DNA from: Axinella damicornis
Lineage: Eukaryota > Porifera > Demospongiae > Axinellida > Axinellidae
DNA length: 64,000 bases
Assembly: GCA_963931865.1 (NCBI GenBank)
Contig: OZ007505.1
Coordinates: 13,282,868 to 13,346,867 of the forward strand
Reading direction: 5' to 3'
Shown: positions 11,106 to 20,455 of the stretch, piece after piece
Layout of the letters: every line of letters begins with the position of its first letter
Numbering within the stretch: position 1 is the stretch's first letter
The notes under the pieces: generated by a model
What the model was told of the DNA's origin: nothing
Databases searched by the model: none
The model's input: only the letters and a program-made list of their open reading frames with translations
Program-made: the position numbers and the translations under genes

Positions 11106-11787
11106 CAAGCAAGTCTGTCTGACTCAAACTACTACCTGCAGATGAGTGCCAGTACCAGTGGGTCAGAACGGTTAGAACCGGTGTCCAAGAAGGCCATGCA
11201 AGTGGCATCCTGATTGGAAGCGCTATAATGTGTCCTCAAGCAGAAAGGGAGCCTCTTTCGTCCGTTGTAAATTCTCTCCAGACTACCCTAGGAATGCTGC
11301 TGTGCAGTGGATCAAAATTGTCCTGCACAAGACAGCAAAATCCTGCAAAATAAGTGAAATTTTCCTGCATATACAAAGCTCAGGGTTGGGAAGTATGCTA
11401 CATCACCAGTATTACGGGGGTGACTTGGTGTTATACCCAACCCACGCATTTGATTACTATTGGTGCTTGCAACACCAAGTCACAACCACTTTTTCATTTT
11501 CCTTTCTGTGATATGAAATATTGAATTCAGTGACACTTTTCATCATTCAACAGGAACGATTTTCAACTGGACCAAATGTACACTCACCTTTCTGGACCGA
11601 TATTCTACTGGCAAATGTAAACGAGTGCTTCAGTGCATACATATCCTGCAGCAGTGCACTAGGTGGCCTGTTTGGTATAGTCCAAAATGCGCGTACATTA
11701 CAACCATATCGGGGGTTGAAGTGCATTTCCAGCATGCAAAGAGTTAATTCCTCCATGCCACAAAAACCTGTTTATAGTGACCAAATT

Positions 11788-11815
11788 CCCCCCCCCCCCC
11801 CCCCCCCCCCCCCCC
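11788..11815. repeat. C homopolymer, 28 bp
   Basis: An uninterrupted C run. The stretch 11106-11787 before it holds only short unrecognised open frames. Confidence 0.95.
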
Positions 11816-11862
11816 AAAGTGCAGGCCCCGCGAGACTATAGGTACAATCTTGCAATATATAC

Positions 11863-11973
11863 TAGCCTCATTCCCAGACCATCTCCCACCCCATTTTTTT
11901 AGGCTTACATGACCTTTGAGCATAATTATATGCAGCTAAAAACGGAATGGGAGACGGCCTGGGAACGAGGCTA
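11863..11973. mobile_element. MITE with TAGCCTCGTTCCCAG ends
   Basis: The element starts TAGCCTCATTCCCAGACC and ends with the inverse, GGAACGAGGCTA. The inner stem TCTCCCA / TGGGAGA also pairs. The flanks GCAATATATAC and GCAGTATAC may be a diverged 9-bp target duplication. It belongs to the same family as 12566, 16176, 27082, 48290 and 61522. Confidence 0.8.
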
Positions 11974-12565
11974 GCAGTATACCTGGTGTCTCCTCAGAGA
12001 GAAGTGACCTCATCTTGGTTTCATCTTTTGACTCCACAGCCTATCTGAAGTCTGGGACAAGCTCCCTCCCACTCAGCTGATATCAGTGCTCGTGTAGGGG
12101 TCGGTAGTGCAGCTCAATTGTCTTCCTCAACTGCTGGTTGGCCTCTTTCTTCTTCTGCTCTTCCCTATGGTAATAGCACGTCAACACAACAATGGTCATA
12201 AAACAATTTTTGGGCTATATTGCCATTGCCCTCCCATGTACAATTGGCCAGGAAGATCATATATATGCAGCCGTATTAGCCACGTTCCCAGGACTGAGCA
12301 CCTGAGAGTGAGGCTAACAGCTGTATACCAATCAGGAGGGCACTAGATTCAGCCATATGGTGGACGGTGCACTTCACATCATCGATCGATCTAGTCATTA
12401 CTATATTATACTTTTCATCAATGCTTACATAGCTGTTTACATGACATCATCGTTAAACAGTGAGCACACTAAAACTGAGAGGGTTCCCAATCAACCCTGC
12501 AGTAAAACTGTAGAAGTGACAAGTCAGAGTTACAGTGTGTTGCAACTGTTGACATGCATCTATCC

Positions 12566-12934
12566 TAGCCTTGTTCCCAGGCCCCTGCGCCGCATTCGGT
12601 TGGACAAAAGGACCTGGTATGTTTCCTCAAGTGGCTTTGTTGAGGGTAGAAAGGTAGTAGAAAGGAATTAATTGAACGTAGGCAATCTGAGACTCAGAAC
12701 AGCAAGAAGAGCTAAGGTACCAGGTAATTTACGATGCGTATCTGGCTAGTGGGGGCGACTGTCATGCACACCAAGTATTGAACGTGTAGTTGATGCCCAA
12801 AACTTCGCTTTTTTGTTCTGAAATTTTGGCCATTTGTCGATTACGTAATGCTAACGTGAGGAAACATACCAGGCTCTCCCCACTTTCCGTACTGCAAGTG
12901 ACGAAAAGCTGGGTGGGGCCTTGGAACGAGGCTA
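12566..12934. mobile_element. MITE, same family, perfect 9-bp target duplication
   Basis: Bounded by TAGCCTTGTTCCCAGGCC and its inverse ending GGAACGAGGCTA, and flanked on both sides by CATCTATCC (12557-12565 and 12935-12943). A second inverted pair inside (ACCTGGTATGTTTCCTCA and GAGGAAACATACCAGG) is offset from the ends, so the interior was rearranged or captured. Confidence 0.9.
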
Positions 12935-12944
12935 CATCTATCCA

Positions 12945-13600
12945 GTCACTATACATCAACGGCTTCTGGAACGAGAAGCAAAAATATCCACCAAGATCAC
13001 CAGATCACTTGGAATTGTGCACAATGCACACAGACTCATTCATCAGCTAGATGTCATCACTAATTGTATCACTTGGTGGGTACTGATTTGAACAGAATCA
13101 TGCATTATTAATTATAATCATGTGACTTTATCAGTGCTCACAGATAGTATAAGGTATACCATTCTACCCTCTCCATACTAACCCTCTCCTTTTCCCATTT
13201 TCTCCTCTCCCACCTTCCAATTATCCCCTCTCTCTCTCGTTTCTCCTTCCCATTTTCACTCTCCCTCCCCTTCCCTTCTCTCCCTCCCCCTCCCCATCTC
13301 TCCCTCCCTACCTTCCCTTCTCTCCCTCCCCCTCCCTTCCCTTCTCTCCTTCCCCCTCCCTTCTCTCCTCCCCCTCCCTTCTCTTCCTCTCCTTCCCGTC
13401 CCTTTGAGCTCCCTATGAACCATCCAGATATCAACAATGAACACAATGTCATTATTTGAAGTATACTGATTGCTTCTGCATCTTCAGCAATGCATTGGTG
13501 TTTACAAATTGTAGGCTTTCACCAAGGACGCATAGAGTCGCCTTCGGCGGCTCTATGCGCCCTTGCTTTCACGCTGTTATGATAATATTACTACGTTCTT
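12945..13600. other. gap with long pyrimidine tract
   Basis: At 13155-13415 the plus strand is almost pure C/T, in CTCCCTCCCC and TTCCCTTCTC words, with open frames in three frames that are only composition artefacts. No exon was found beside it. A short palindrome, GAGTCGCCTTCGGCGGCTC, lies near 13535. Confidence 0.7.
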
Positions 13601-13621
13601 GAAAATAGAATGAGGTGAACA

Positions 13622-14170
13622 TCAACTTCTTTGTGCACGGAATTTACTAACGTTGAACTGAATCTGCTTCACAGCCACGTGCCATTCCTTTGCCTTCCTC
13701 AACCAGGAAGCCTCAGTAGAAGACTTGTGCATGGAGTATACTCTACGCAGCAAAGGTTGGAGCTTTTTGAACGAAATCAAGTCAATTCCAGCTTGATCTT
13801 GTGCACCAAATGGCAGGTTCATGATGACTGTATAAAAACTCAACTTCACCAACACTGGCAGGTTTGATTTCCAATACATCCTGGTGGAGCAACTATTACT
13901 TCTGCAAGTTCAAACTGCATGCTATTGCAGTGTCAACAGCCTCCATGTCAATATCCACACCATTACTTTTGCTGCACCCCGCGAGACTACCTATGGCTAG
14001 AGTTCCACATCCGCAACCAAGATCAAGGACGGTCTTTGCTGTAATGTCACCATACTCCTGCTGTAGAGCGCATGCATGAGCAGCAATAATTATGACATTG
14101 TTGTGGAGTTTGATACTGCTCCAGTTGATCCTTAGGAGTGGAAAGTGAATCCAACATTTTGCAAATAGTT
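13622..14170 (-). pseudogene. METTL5: METTL5-like rRNA m6A methyltransferase pseudogene
   Basis: METTL5 methylates an adenosine of 18S rRNA. On the minus strand, in family order, I read LDSLSTPKDQLEQYQTP and then, after a frameshift near 14105, IIIAAHACALQQEYGDI. The SAM-binding motif I follows (VLDLGCGCGTLAIG), then GVDIDMEAVDTA. Further frameshifts near 13900 and 13845 lead to YTVIMNLPFGAQ and VYSMHKSSTEASWLR. The catalytic NPPF motif reads NLPF, a Pro to Leu change. The C-terminal end is missing after AVKQIQF. The segments run together without introns, so this is either a processed pseudogene or a fragment with fused exons. With at least three frameshifts and the catalytic change it cannot encode a working enzyme. 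Confidence 0.85.
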
Positions 14171-14229
14171 CTCTAGATGATTTGACTTCACTGCTGTAGC
14201 CATCTGCCAGAAAATTGACCAATTACATG

Positions 14230-14994
14230 GTATACATACATACTTTGGAATGTATTTTGTAAATTCAATGCCTCAAAATTGAGAGTGTAACAGATCTGAG
14301 GTCTAGATACCAGTGCATTGAATTATTCTTCGCACATGCCACTGAACGTTTCAGCAAGTATCATTGAAGTTCTGGATTCCATTGAATGCTTCAGCGAGTA
14401 TCATTGAATGGTCCATTGAATCAACTTTAACTATCACAACGGCTCCACTCATTCAAGCTTCAGCTATCACTGAAGTGTCATTGGTAATTGTTTGTCACTC
14501 ACCATTGAATCAAACTGTAGCAGCATCGAATTGAAACCACTTCTTCCACTGCTGTGCTATATATTAAATAACTGTACCGTTGCACTTTGTTTTGTTTCAA
14601 AAATCAATGCCTCAAAGTTCAATGCCAAACATAAGATTTTAACAGACTTTCGAGAATGGATTCCATACGCTGATAGTCGTCAGCGGAAGTTCTTCGAACA
14701 GTGAGTCATTGTCGTCGCTGCCATGTTGCGATGCTGCGCTTGCTCTCAGACGCAATGTTGCTTAGTTAGGACACCGAATGGCCACACCCACCTGGTTGAA
14801 CAGCCAATCAGCGCCGATTATGGGCTGATGGGTATTCTCTGGGCTAGGCTCACTTGGCTGCTACAGGGTGCAATGGGGTAACTGTAGCTTTTCATACAGG
14901 TCCTGGAAAAGCAAGAACAAGACAAGCATGAACACAGAACCAAACTAGCACGCAATGACATAATACAGACAAAACTTAAGGCTCCAGAATTCTA
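14230..14994. other. gap with degenerate ATTGAA repeats
   Basis: Between 14310 and 14520 the words CATTGAAT, TCATTGAAG and AGTATCATTGAA recur about eight times with irregular spacing, including a duplicated TTCAGC(A/G)AGTATCATTGAA block. No gene recognised. Confidence 0.4.
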
Positions 14995-15144
14995 TTAACT
15001 CTTTACCAACCAATGACTGCAAAAGCTGTCATGAGCTCCCATAAGCCCATAAGCATTTATATGGGGGCTTTACTACTAGGCGTTATACTTTAATACAGGG
15101 TATTTGCTTCCTTAAGCTGTTTCTTATGGTTGGTAAAGAGTTAA
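14995..15144. mobile_element. TTAA-flanked MITE (piggyBac-like), 150 bp
   Basis: TTAA at both edges with perfect inverted ends CTCTTTACCAACCA and TGGTTGGTAAAGAG. TTAA target duplication is the hallmark of piggyBac-type transposition. Confidence 0.8.
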
Positions 15145-15366
15145 TTACAGACAAGCTCCAGAATACTATTATTAATTTTATAGACAAGCAAAAAAAATCC
15201 TACAAAAAAACAGCATAATACAGTCACCTGGACAAAGAGTTAAGGCTGTTACATAATCGTGTAAAAATACAAAACCTAGCTAAGTAAGGCATCACCCATA
15301 TCACTAACTGCATGTATACGTAGCAATTACTAGTTCATCATTAATTATTTTCATGACACATGTAAC

Positions 15367-15469
15367 AGCGGGAGTCGTTGAGTGCTACTAAACTATTAGC
15401 ATTGATAAATAGTCCCTATACTATAATATTATGTAATCATGAGTGTAGTAGCACTCAACGCATCTCGCT
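15367..15469. mobile_element. small hairpin MITE
   Basis: Arms of 24 bp: AGCGGGAGTCGTTGAG continuing to TGCTACTA, and the inverse ending CTCAACGCATCTCGCT. Three mismatches. The 55-bp centre is AT-rich. Confidence 0.7.
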
Positions 15470-15896
15470 AAAGCTCACCTCACAACAACAAATTACTAGT
15501 TACGTTCTGAAGACGAAAACACTCAAGTGGTCCAGAAGCAAATCGCATCGATGGAACCAGCGAAGGGTCTGGTTCCGAGACTATGTGTCGCTCTGTCTCG
15601 TTCCGGAATTCCGGCATTCCAGTTCTGTCGAGCTGGCCGGCCACGTGGAGCAGTGAGTGAGTGAGGTTGATCAGAGTGTTAGTGAACTCATACTTCGACT
15701 GGAGAGCGTTTAAAAGTAGCCTACACTGCCCAGAAACTGCGACCCTCTACTGAAGGACAACCTGTGAAGAGATTAAGGAAGCAGAAAAGGTGAGTGCCTG
15801 TTATTCAGCTGTTGATAATTATGATGTCATTAGTGGGTGTGCTGATCAATAAACGAATCCAGTTCAGATTGCACATTAATGGAATCAACCTACAAT

Positions 15897-15897
<1 letters not shown>
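15470..15897. other. possible plus-strand exon end near 15788
   Basis: A frame reading LKVAYTAQKLRPSTEGQP and then KRLRKQK ends in a good donor (AAAAG before GTGAGTG) at 15788-15789. No matching exon downstream and no family recognised. Confidence 0.2.

Positions 15898-15932
<35 letters not shown>
15898..15932. repeat. C homopolymer, 35 bp
   Basis: An uninterrupted C run, second longest in the window. Confidence 0.95.
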
Positions 15933-15934
<2 letters not shown>

Positions 15935-16175
15935 ATGAAACACTATATAGAGGCAATGCGAGGATAAAGGAAAACACAGGATAAGTGGGGTTGTAGTGAC
16001 ACAGTTAGCATAGCTTCTGTGCCCTCTCTTAGAGCCTATAGTGTGATATTTTGCTGTAAGCACTCGCAAAGTCCGCAAAAGTAAAGTACATGTAGTACAT
16101 GCTAGCGTTGCCACTCAGTGTCTTAATTGGTTGTGAAAGGGCACACATGATTCAACTTCCAGAGTACAATTAGGG

Positions 16176-16836
16176 TAGCCTCGTTCCCAGGCCGTCTGTC
16201 GCTTCGTTTTTAGTCGCATACGTGACCTTTGAACCCTTGTCAGTTCCAGGCCTCCCCCTTCCCCCAAAATGCTGAGGTTGTCCTGTTGCTTTACAAATGC
16301 TATTGCAGCACTCATAAAATGTTGCCTACCATGCAGGCTGAGATATGGTACCACTCCTACGTAAAGCAAAGTGGACACGATTGTGACGTAGGTGGACACG
16401 ATTTCATGTAAAATGGCTACATGCCAGAAGTTCACGGGCTAACGGCAGGTTTCCTAGCTAGTTATTGTTGGCTTTTACGCTACCGTGGTGGACCTCTGGA
16501 GGCGTCAGTTATGGAACTCCTTGTTGTACGGTTGTAGTAGCCTAGGTAACTACAATAACTTACCTCTACAGTAGCTTACCAAGCGCTTGGTACGCCTGAG
16601 TAGTCAAACGTTAGTGCATGCTGTATTGCCGTTAGCGGTGAGTTGGCACGAGTTGCTGTCTTCGTGGTAGCAATATAAACTGGAAGAGCATACGTGTAGT
16701 TGAGTTGCTTCATGATCGTGTCCACCTGCTTGTAAATGACGTAGGAGTAGTACCAGGCCTTCTGCCAGCTTATTTGACAGGGGTTCAAAGGTCACGTATG
16801 CGACTTGAAGCGGCAGACGGCCTGGGAACGAGGCTA
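16176..16836. mobile_element. 661-bp MITE, 9-bp target duplication
   Basis: Ends TAGCCTCGTTCCCAGGCC and inverse, flanked by CAATTAGGG on both sides (16167-16175 and 16837-16845). The inverted ends extend about 75 bp inward through GTCTGTCGCTT and CATACGTGACCTTTGAAC. The interior also holds loosely inverted blocks such as GTGGACACGAT / ATCGTGTCCAC. No transposase frame inside, so it is non-autonomous. Confidence 0.9.
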
Positions 16837-16938
16837 CAATTAGGGCCCAACTTCTCTGGACCTAGTGCGAATAGGTTGAGTGTTGACCAATCAAAGGGCC
16901 ACATTTGGCTCCTGGATAGGAAGAAAAGGCACTTAGCC

Positions 16939-17432
16939 CTTTAGGGCCCATAGCGCCAAATGTCGTCATAATACTTTCAGCTTCATCATGTGACTTCCGG
17001 CAATGTCCTTGGGAGATAGGTTCTGCGACAGCAGAAAGGGCGGGACAAGGGGAGGTGGGTGGGTGCACCCGGAGGGTGCAAACAGCATGGTCGTGTCTGG
17101 GCTTCGCGGTAGAAAGGTCTTGGTCGGCACTGGCAGTGCCATTTCCATCGTTTTTGGCATAAATGGGGTCAGAAAGTAGCCTGGCTTTATAGGGCCTCCA
17201 TTTCCAGCATACATCGCACGTTTTTCAGCTACAGCGGGTTGCCGTTTCTCAGGAGGCTTGATTGCAAGTCCGTTAATTGGTGGGTGTGGTTAAGTCACGT
17301 ATACGCTTGGTATAGCTGAAATTACCTGTGTGAGCAGTTTCAAGCCCAGCAACGCCAGGAACAGAAATTAGGGTATGTTTAAGTGTTCTATAGACTGAAA
17401 ATGACCTAGAGAAAGAAATTTGGGCCCTAAAG
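16939..17432. mobile_element. dispersed repeat with CTTTAGGGCCC ends
   Basis: Starts CTTTAGGGCCCA and ends with the inverse, TGGGCCCTAAAG. The core 16973-17413 is the reverse complement of 25543-25981. An 82-codon frame (MYAGNGG, FLTPFMPKTMEMALP) is open in both copies but frameshifts apart in its second half, so coding function is doubtful. Confidence 0.65.
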
Positions 17433-17583
17433 AGATAACTTATTAATTGATGTGTGTTGTTCTCATTCTCCACTGATGGGTGGCATAGCCAGTGGCCAGC
17501 AGTACGTACTCCTTTGTATACATTGGCCACCCAAGGGCGGTGACTGGCTTAGTTTACAAGTCCATTCTCTTGCCAAGGTTTTT

Positions 17584-17689
<106 letters not shown>

Positions 17690-17804
17690 GCGCGCAAGGG
17701 GGTGTCTCTAGATATACTGGTGAACTTCTAGACAACCCTGTCACAGCAGTTATGTAACAACTTGAGTGCAATGAATAACGTCATCACATACAATAACTAA
17801 TTAA

Positions 17805-18540
17805 CCTTCTCTGGTTCCAGGGAGCAGCTTTTCTTAGACACTGTGTCTGTGTCTGGATGAACTGAAAACTCTTTCACTGTCTGAGCTGGCAGCTGGAATG
17901 CACAAATATCTCTTGGCTAGTCTGCCCAATGTACGATACACTGTGCTTGCATTCTCCACCAGTCTAGAGGATTGGACTCGGGATCTGGCTTGGTAGCAAC
18001 CAGGTAGTCTTCCACCTCTTTCTGGATCCTTGCCTCAACCAGGATGGAAGTTGTAGCTTGGAATTCTTGATTAGCCAATTTCAGCTAGCTTCCTAGTTTT
18101 CTCCGTTTTGGAGTACTGGGAGGTACTGAACCTACTGAATGTGCCAACTCACTTTGCTGAGTTGACTCTCCTTGACTTTCCAAATCACTCCCTTCTTGCA
18201 CAAGTCTGTCCTTTACCACAGCTAGTTCTGTGCTACCAATGACATAATTGCTCCTGAAGTGAGGGTCAAGGAAAGTTCCAACGTTCAGCAGCTCATCGAA
18301 ATCACAATCGCTGTACTTGCCCTCTAATTATAATTACAAAGGATGCGAGATTTGATGTCAGCCGTTAGCTGTGAGTCACCACTTGCGTCTGCCAACACAT
18401 TCCTCTTCAGCACAAGCAGCAATGGTTTTATGCTTGATACAGTTCCCAACTGTTCACCAGATAAGATATCAGTCTGCGAGTTGACTTACTGCTGCTAGCA
18501 CTTATTCCAGGACATCTAAATCCTGCCATTTGATTCCATC
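17805..18540 (-). pseudogene. hAT transposase, C-terminal part, decayed
   Basis: On the minus strand I read, in order, KPLLLVLKRNVLADASGD, QLTADIKSRILC, YSDCDFDELLNVGTFLDPHF (second frame), VGSVPPSTPKRRK and VEDYLVATKPDPESNPLDWW. The hAT dimerisation block follows: LAKRYLCIPAASSDSERVFS, then VSKK near 17825. This is the order of a ZBED/hAT transposase C-terminus. At least four frame changes and several stops separate the blocks. It lies just upstream of the DMXL-like exons and may be an insertion in an intron of that gene. The N-terminal zinc finger and catalytic part are absent. Confidence 0.8.
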
Positions 18541-18619
18541 AATGTGCAATCTGAGACTACCTTCACTCTTGCTGTGAGGCCTCAGAATATCCTTTATCGC
18601 TGTGGGGACAGCTTGACTT

Positions 18620-18833
18620 CCTGTCTCCCTTCCTTCACCTCCTCCCCTTCTCCTTCCTCCTCCCATCTGTCCCTCCTCTTCCCTGCCTCCGTCTTCCCTC
18701 TCATCCCCCTCTCCTCTGCCATCCCTTCCTCCACACTTCCCTTTTCCCTCCAGTCCTCTTCTCTCACCTTCCTCCTCCTCTCCTCCTCCTATCCACTCCC
18801 TTCTCTTCCCCTCCTCTCATTCCTCCCTCCCAG
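18620..18833 (+). repeat. long CT tract ending in a splice acceptor
   Basis: An almost pure C/T stretch (CCTCC, CTTCCC words) that ends CCTCCCTCCCAG directly before the DMXL-like exon. It looks like an overgrown polypyrimidine tract of the upstream intron. Confidence 0.8.
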
Positions 18834-18999
18834 ACCTGACTGGCTCGTTGGATGGGTCAGTGACCATGTGGGAATTCAGTACCCCTCGTCCAGTCACCAT
18901 CCAGTGCCCTCCTGACACAGGGGCTATCACCAGAATCAGATTCACCCCACACGGGAACAAGGTACAAGCAAATGGACCTGTGTGACAGCATCCTATAAT

Positions 19000-19490
19000 G
19001 AGGCGCAACTGCACTCCTGGTAGCCGCGTTGCAACCGGTTGCAAGTCGCTGGTAGCGCGAGCTAGGTATATTGCAGCTCATTCCAATTAACGCACATGTC
19101 ACATGAGGACCATGCTTAGTCGATAGAGTCAGCAATGGCAGCCAAAGGGAAGACAAAGAATTGTTACAGCACTATCAACTTTGCCAGCACGGTGAGCTTC
19201 GGTGTGTAAGCATCAGTGAATGACAGTGATCATGGCCGTGTGGCCAGAATCTTCGTGTGCCTTTCCTAAGAGCTGTACTGCCAATGGAAGTCGAAGAGAG
19301 CACTCGAGCAATGGCAGCCGACTGCAAGACAAAGGCACTCATACCTCCACCACCAAGGTGAGTTTCAGCACCAACGTTTTACATTTAGGTCAGTGCATTG
19401 TAGTGATCATGGCAGTGTAGTCAGAAACTTTGTAGGTCAATCCTAAGTTCTGAAACATCAATTATTTTTTTCCCCCTACCAGGAGTGTAA
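19000..19490 (+). mobile_element. ACTCCTGGTAG-ended repeat, copy 1
   Basis: Starts near CGCAACTGCACTCCTGGTAG and ends CCCCTACCAGGAGTGTAAT, so the ends carry the inverse motif CACTCCTGGTAG. The interior has two exon-like blocks, each followed by GTGAG: one starting ATGGCAGCCAAAGGGAAG, one reading SRREHSSNGSRLQDKG. Related copies lie at 22975, 54230 (inverse) and 63389 (inverse). Confidence 0.75.
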
Positions 19491-19726
19491 TAAAAGTACT
19501 GTTCTCCCTCTGTGCTATATAGCTGTAGCTAATCATATAGACTTGTGCTCTATTCACCACACACGAATGAACACCCACACATAAACAATCACATGCATAC
19601 ACTCTACACCACAAACCATCACCCCACATTACACACACACATGCATAAACACACACACATGCATAAACACACACACATGCATAAACACACACACTACACA
19701 CGTACATGAACACTCACACGCACGCA

Positions 19727-19732
19727 CACACA

Positions 19733-19779
<47 letters not shown>

Positions 19780-19780
19780 T
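19727..19780. repeat. CA microsatellite upstream of DMXL-like exon 2
   Basis: A CA run followed by degenerate CACACCTCACACCCA units that reach the acceptor TCACAG at 19834. Confidence 0.9.
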
Positions 19781-20000
19781 ACCCACACACACCTCACACC
19801 CACACACACCTCACACCCACACAAACACTCACAGTATGGCATCACTGATGCAGTTGGGAAGCTGCAGCTATGGCAGGGCACCACACCTCTACCAGGACCC
19901 CCTACCAGACCCTCGTCTCAGAGATGCGCCACCTGACGGACTTCCTCTTCCTTGGCTCCTCCAGTCTCCTAGCAGCGTGTGGAGATGCTGCTGACAATAA

Positions 20001-20455
20001 GTGAGTGTGTGTCTCTCTGCTGATGGAGTACGTTTACAATAAGTAATTGGGCCACTTAGGCATCAGGCATAGTGTGTGAGAGTTTATAGGGATATTTTAA
20101 TTACGCACACCTGCATAAATTAAATTCAGTGATCAACAGACTGAGTGTACAATACACGTAAGTTACTTCAGAGACAAATATAACTTTGGGAAAGTGATCA
20201 GACGATATGTCAGACCACTTCAAGAAATGGTCGGACATGGTCTGACATCAATTTTTGGGGGTGGGCGGGGGCTAGTAATAAGGTATCGAGTGATAGATTT
20301 CTTTCTTGATTGGTAATCATTGATGAATTCAGTGATATACAGGAAATAGAATTGAATAATGATGCATGTGATTAAGGTGAGTATTGTACATTGAGGTAAA
20401 GTAATAATATAATATTGTATACACACAAACCCAAAACAGCATCACATTTGATCAC
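20001..20455. other. gap between DMXL-like exon and hAT gene
   Basis: Near 20198-20250 the words GTCAGACCACTT, GGTCGGACATGG and TCTGACA resemble GTCAGACCGCG and GGTCGGTCACG beyond the other end of the neighbouring transposase (22875-22912). They may be remnants of its terminal repeats, but I could not fix exact ends or an 8-bp target duplication. Confidence 0.35.

Larger units (their letters stand above)
18834..20000 (+). pseudogene. DMXL/rabconnectin-3-like WD40 gene, two exons, one frameshift
   Basis: Exon 18834-18961 reads LTGSLDGSVTMWEF, then ITRIRFTPHGNK, and ends in a donor (AAG before GTACAA). Exon 19835-20000 starts after TCACAG and reads YGITDAVGKLQLWQG. After a one-base shift near 19890 it reads YQTLVSEMRHLTDFLFLGSSS, CGDAADN and ends before GTGAGT. 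Order and motifs match the last WD40 repeats of DMXL1/DMXL2 (rabconnectin-3 alpha), a V-ATPase assembly regulator; exon phases agree. The next exon, expected to carry a VCLWDTL-like block, was not found before 20.4 kb. Inside the intron sit a 490-bp MITE (19000-19490) and a CA repeat that abuts the second acceptor. It could be a live gene with a sequencing error, but loss of downstream exons favours a fragment. Confidence 0.7.

Noticed and set aside
13138..13452. Gly/Glu/Arg-rich open frame on the minus strand
   Set aside because: A pure pyrimidine tract on the plus strand; composition only. The same applies at 37813-38075, 42951-43279 and 57230-57680.
16966..17214. Conserved 82-codon protein shared with 25738-25971
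   Set aside because: The two copies diverge in frame halfway, and the region is a dispersed repeat.
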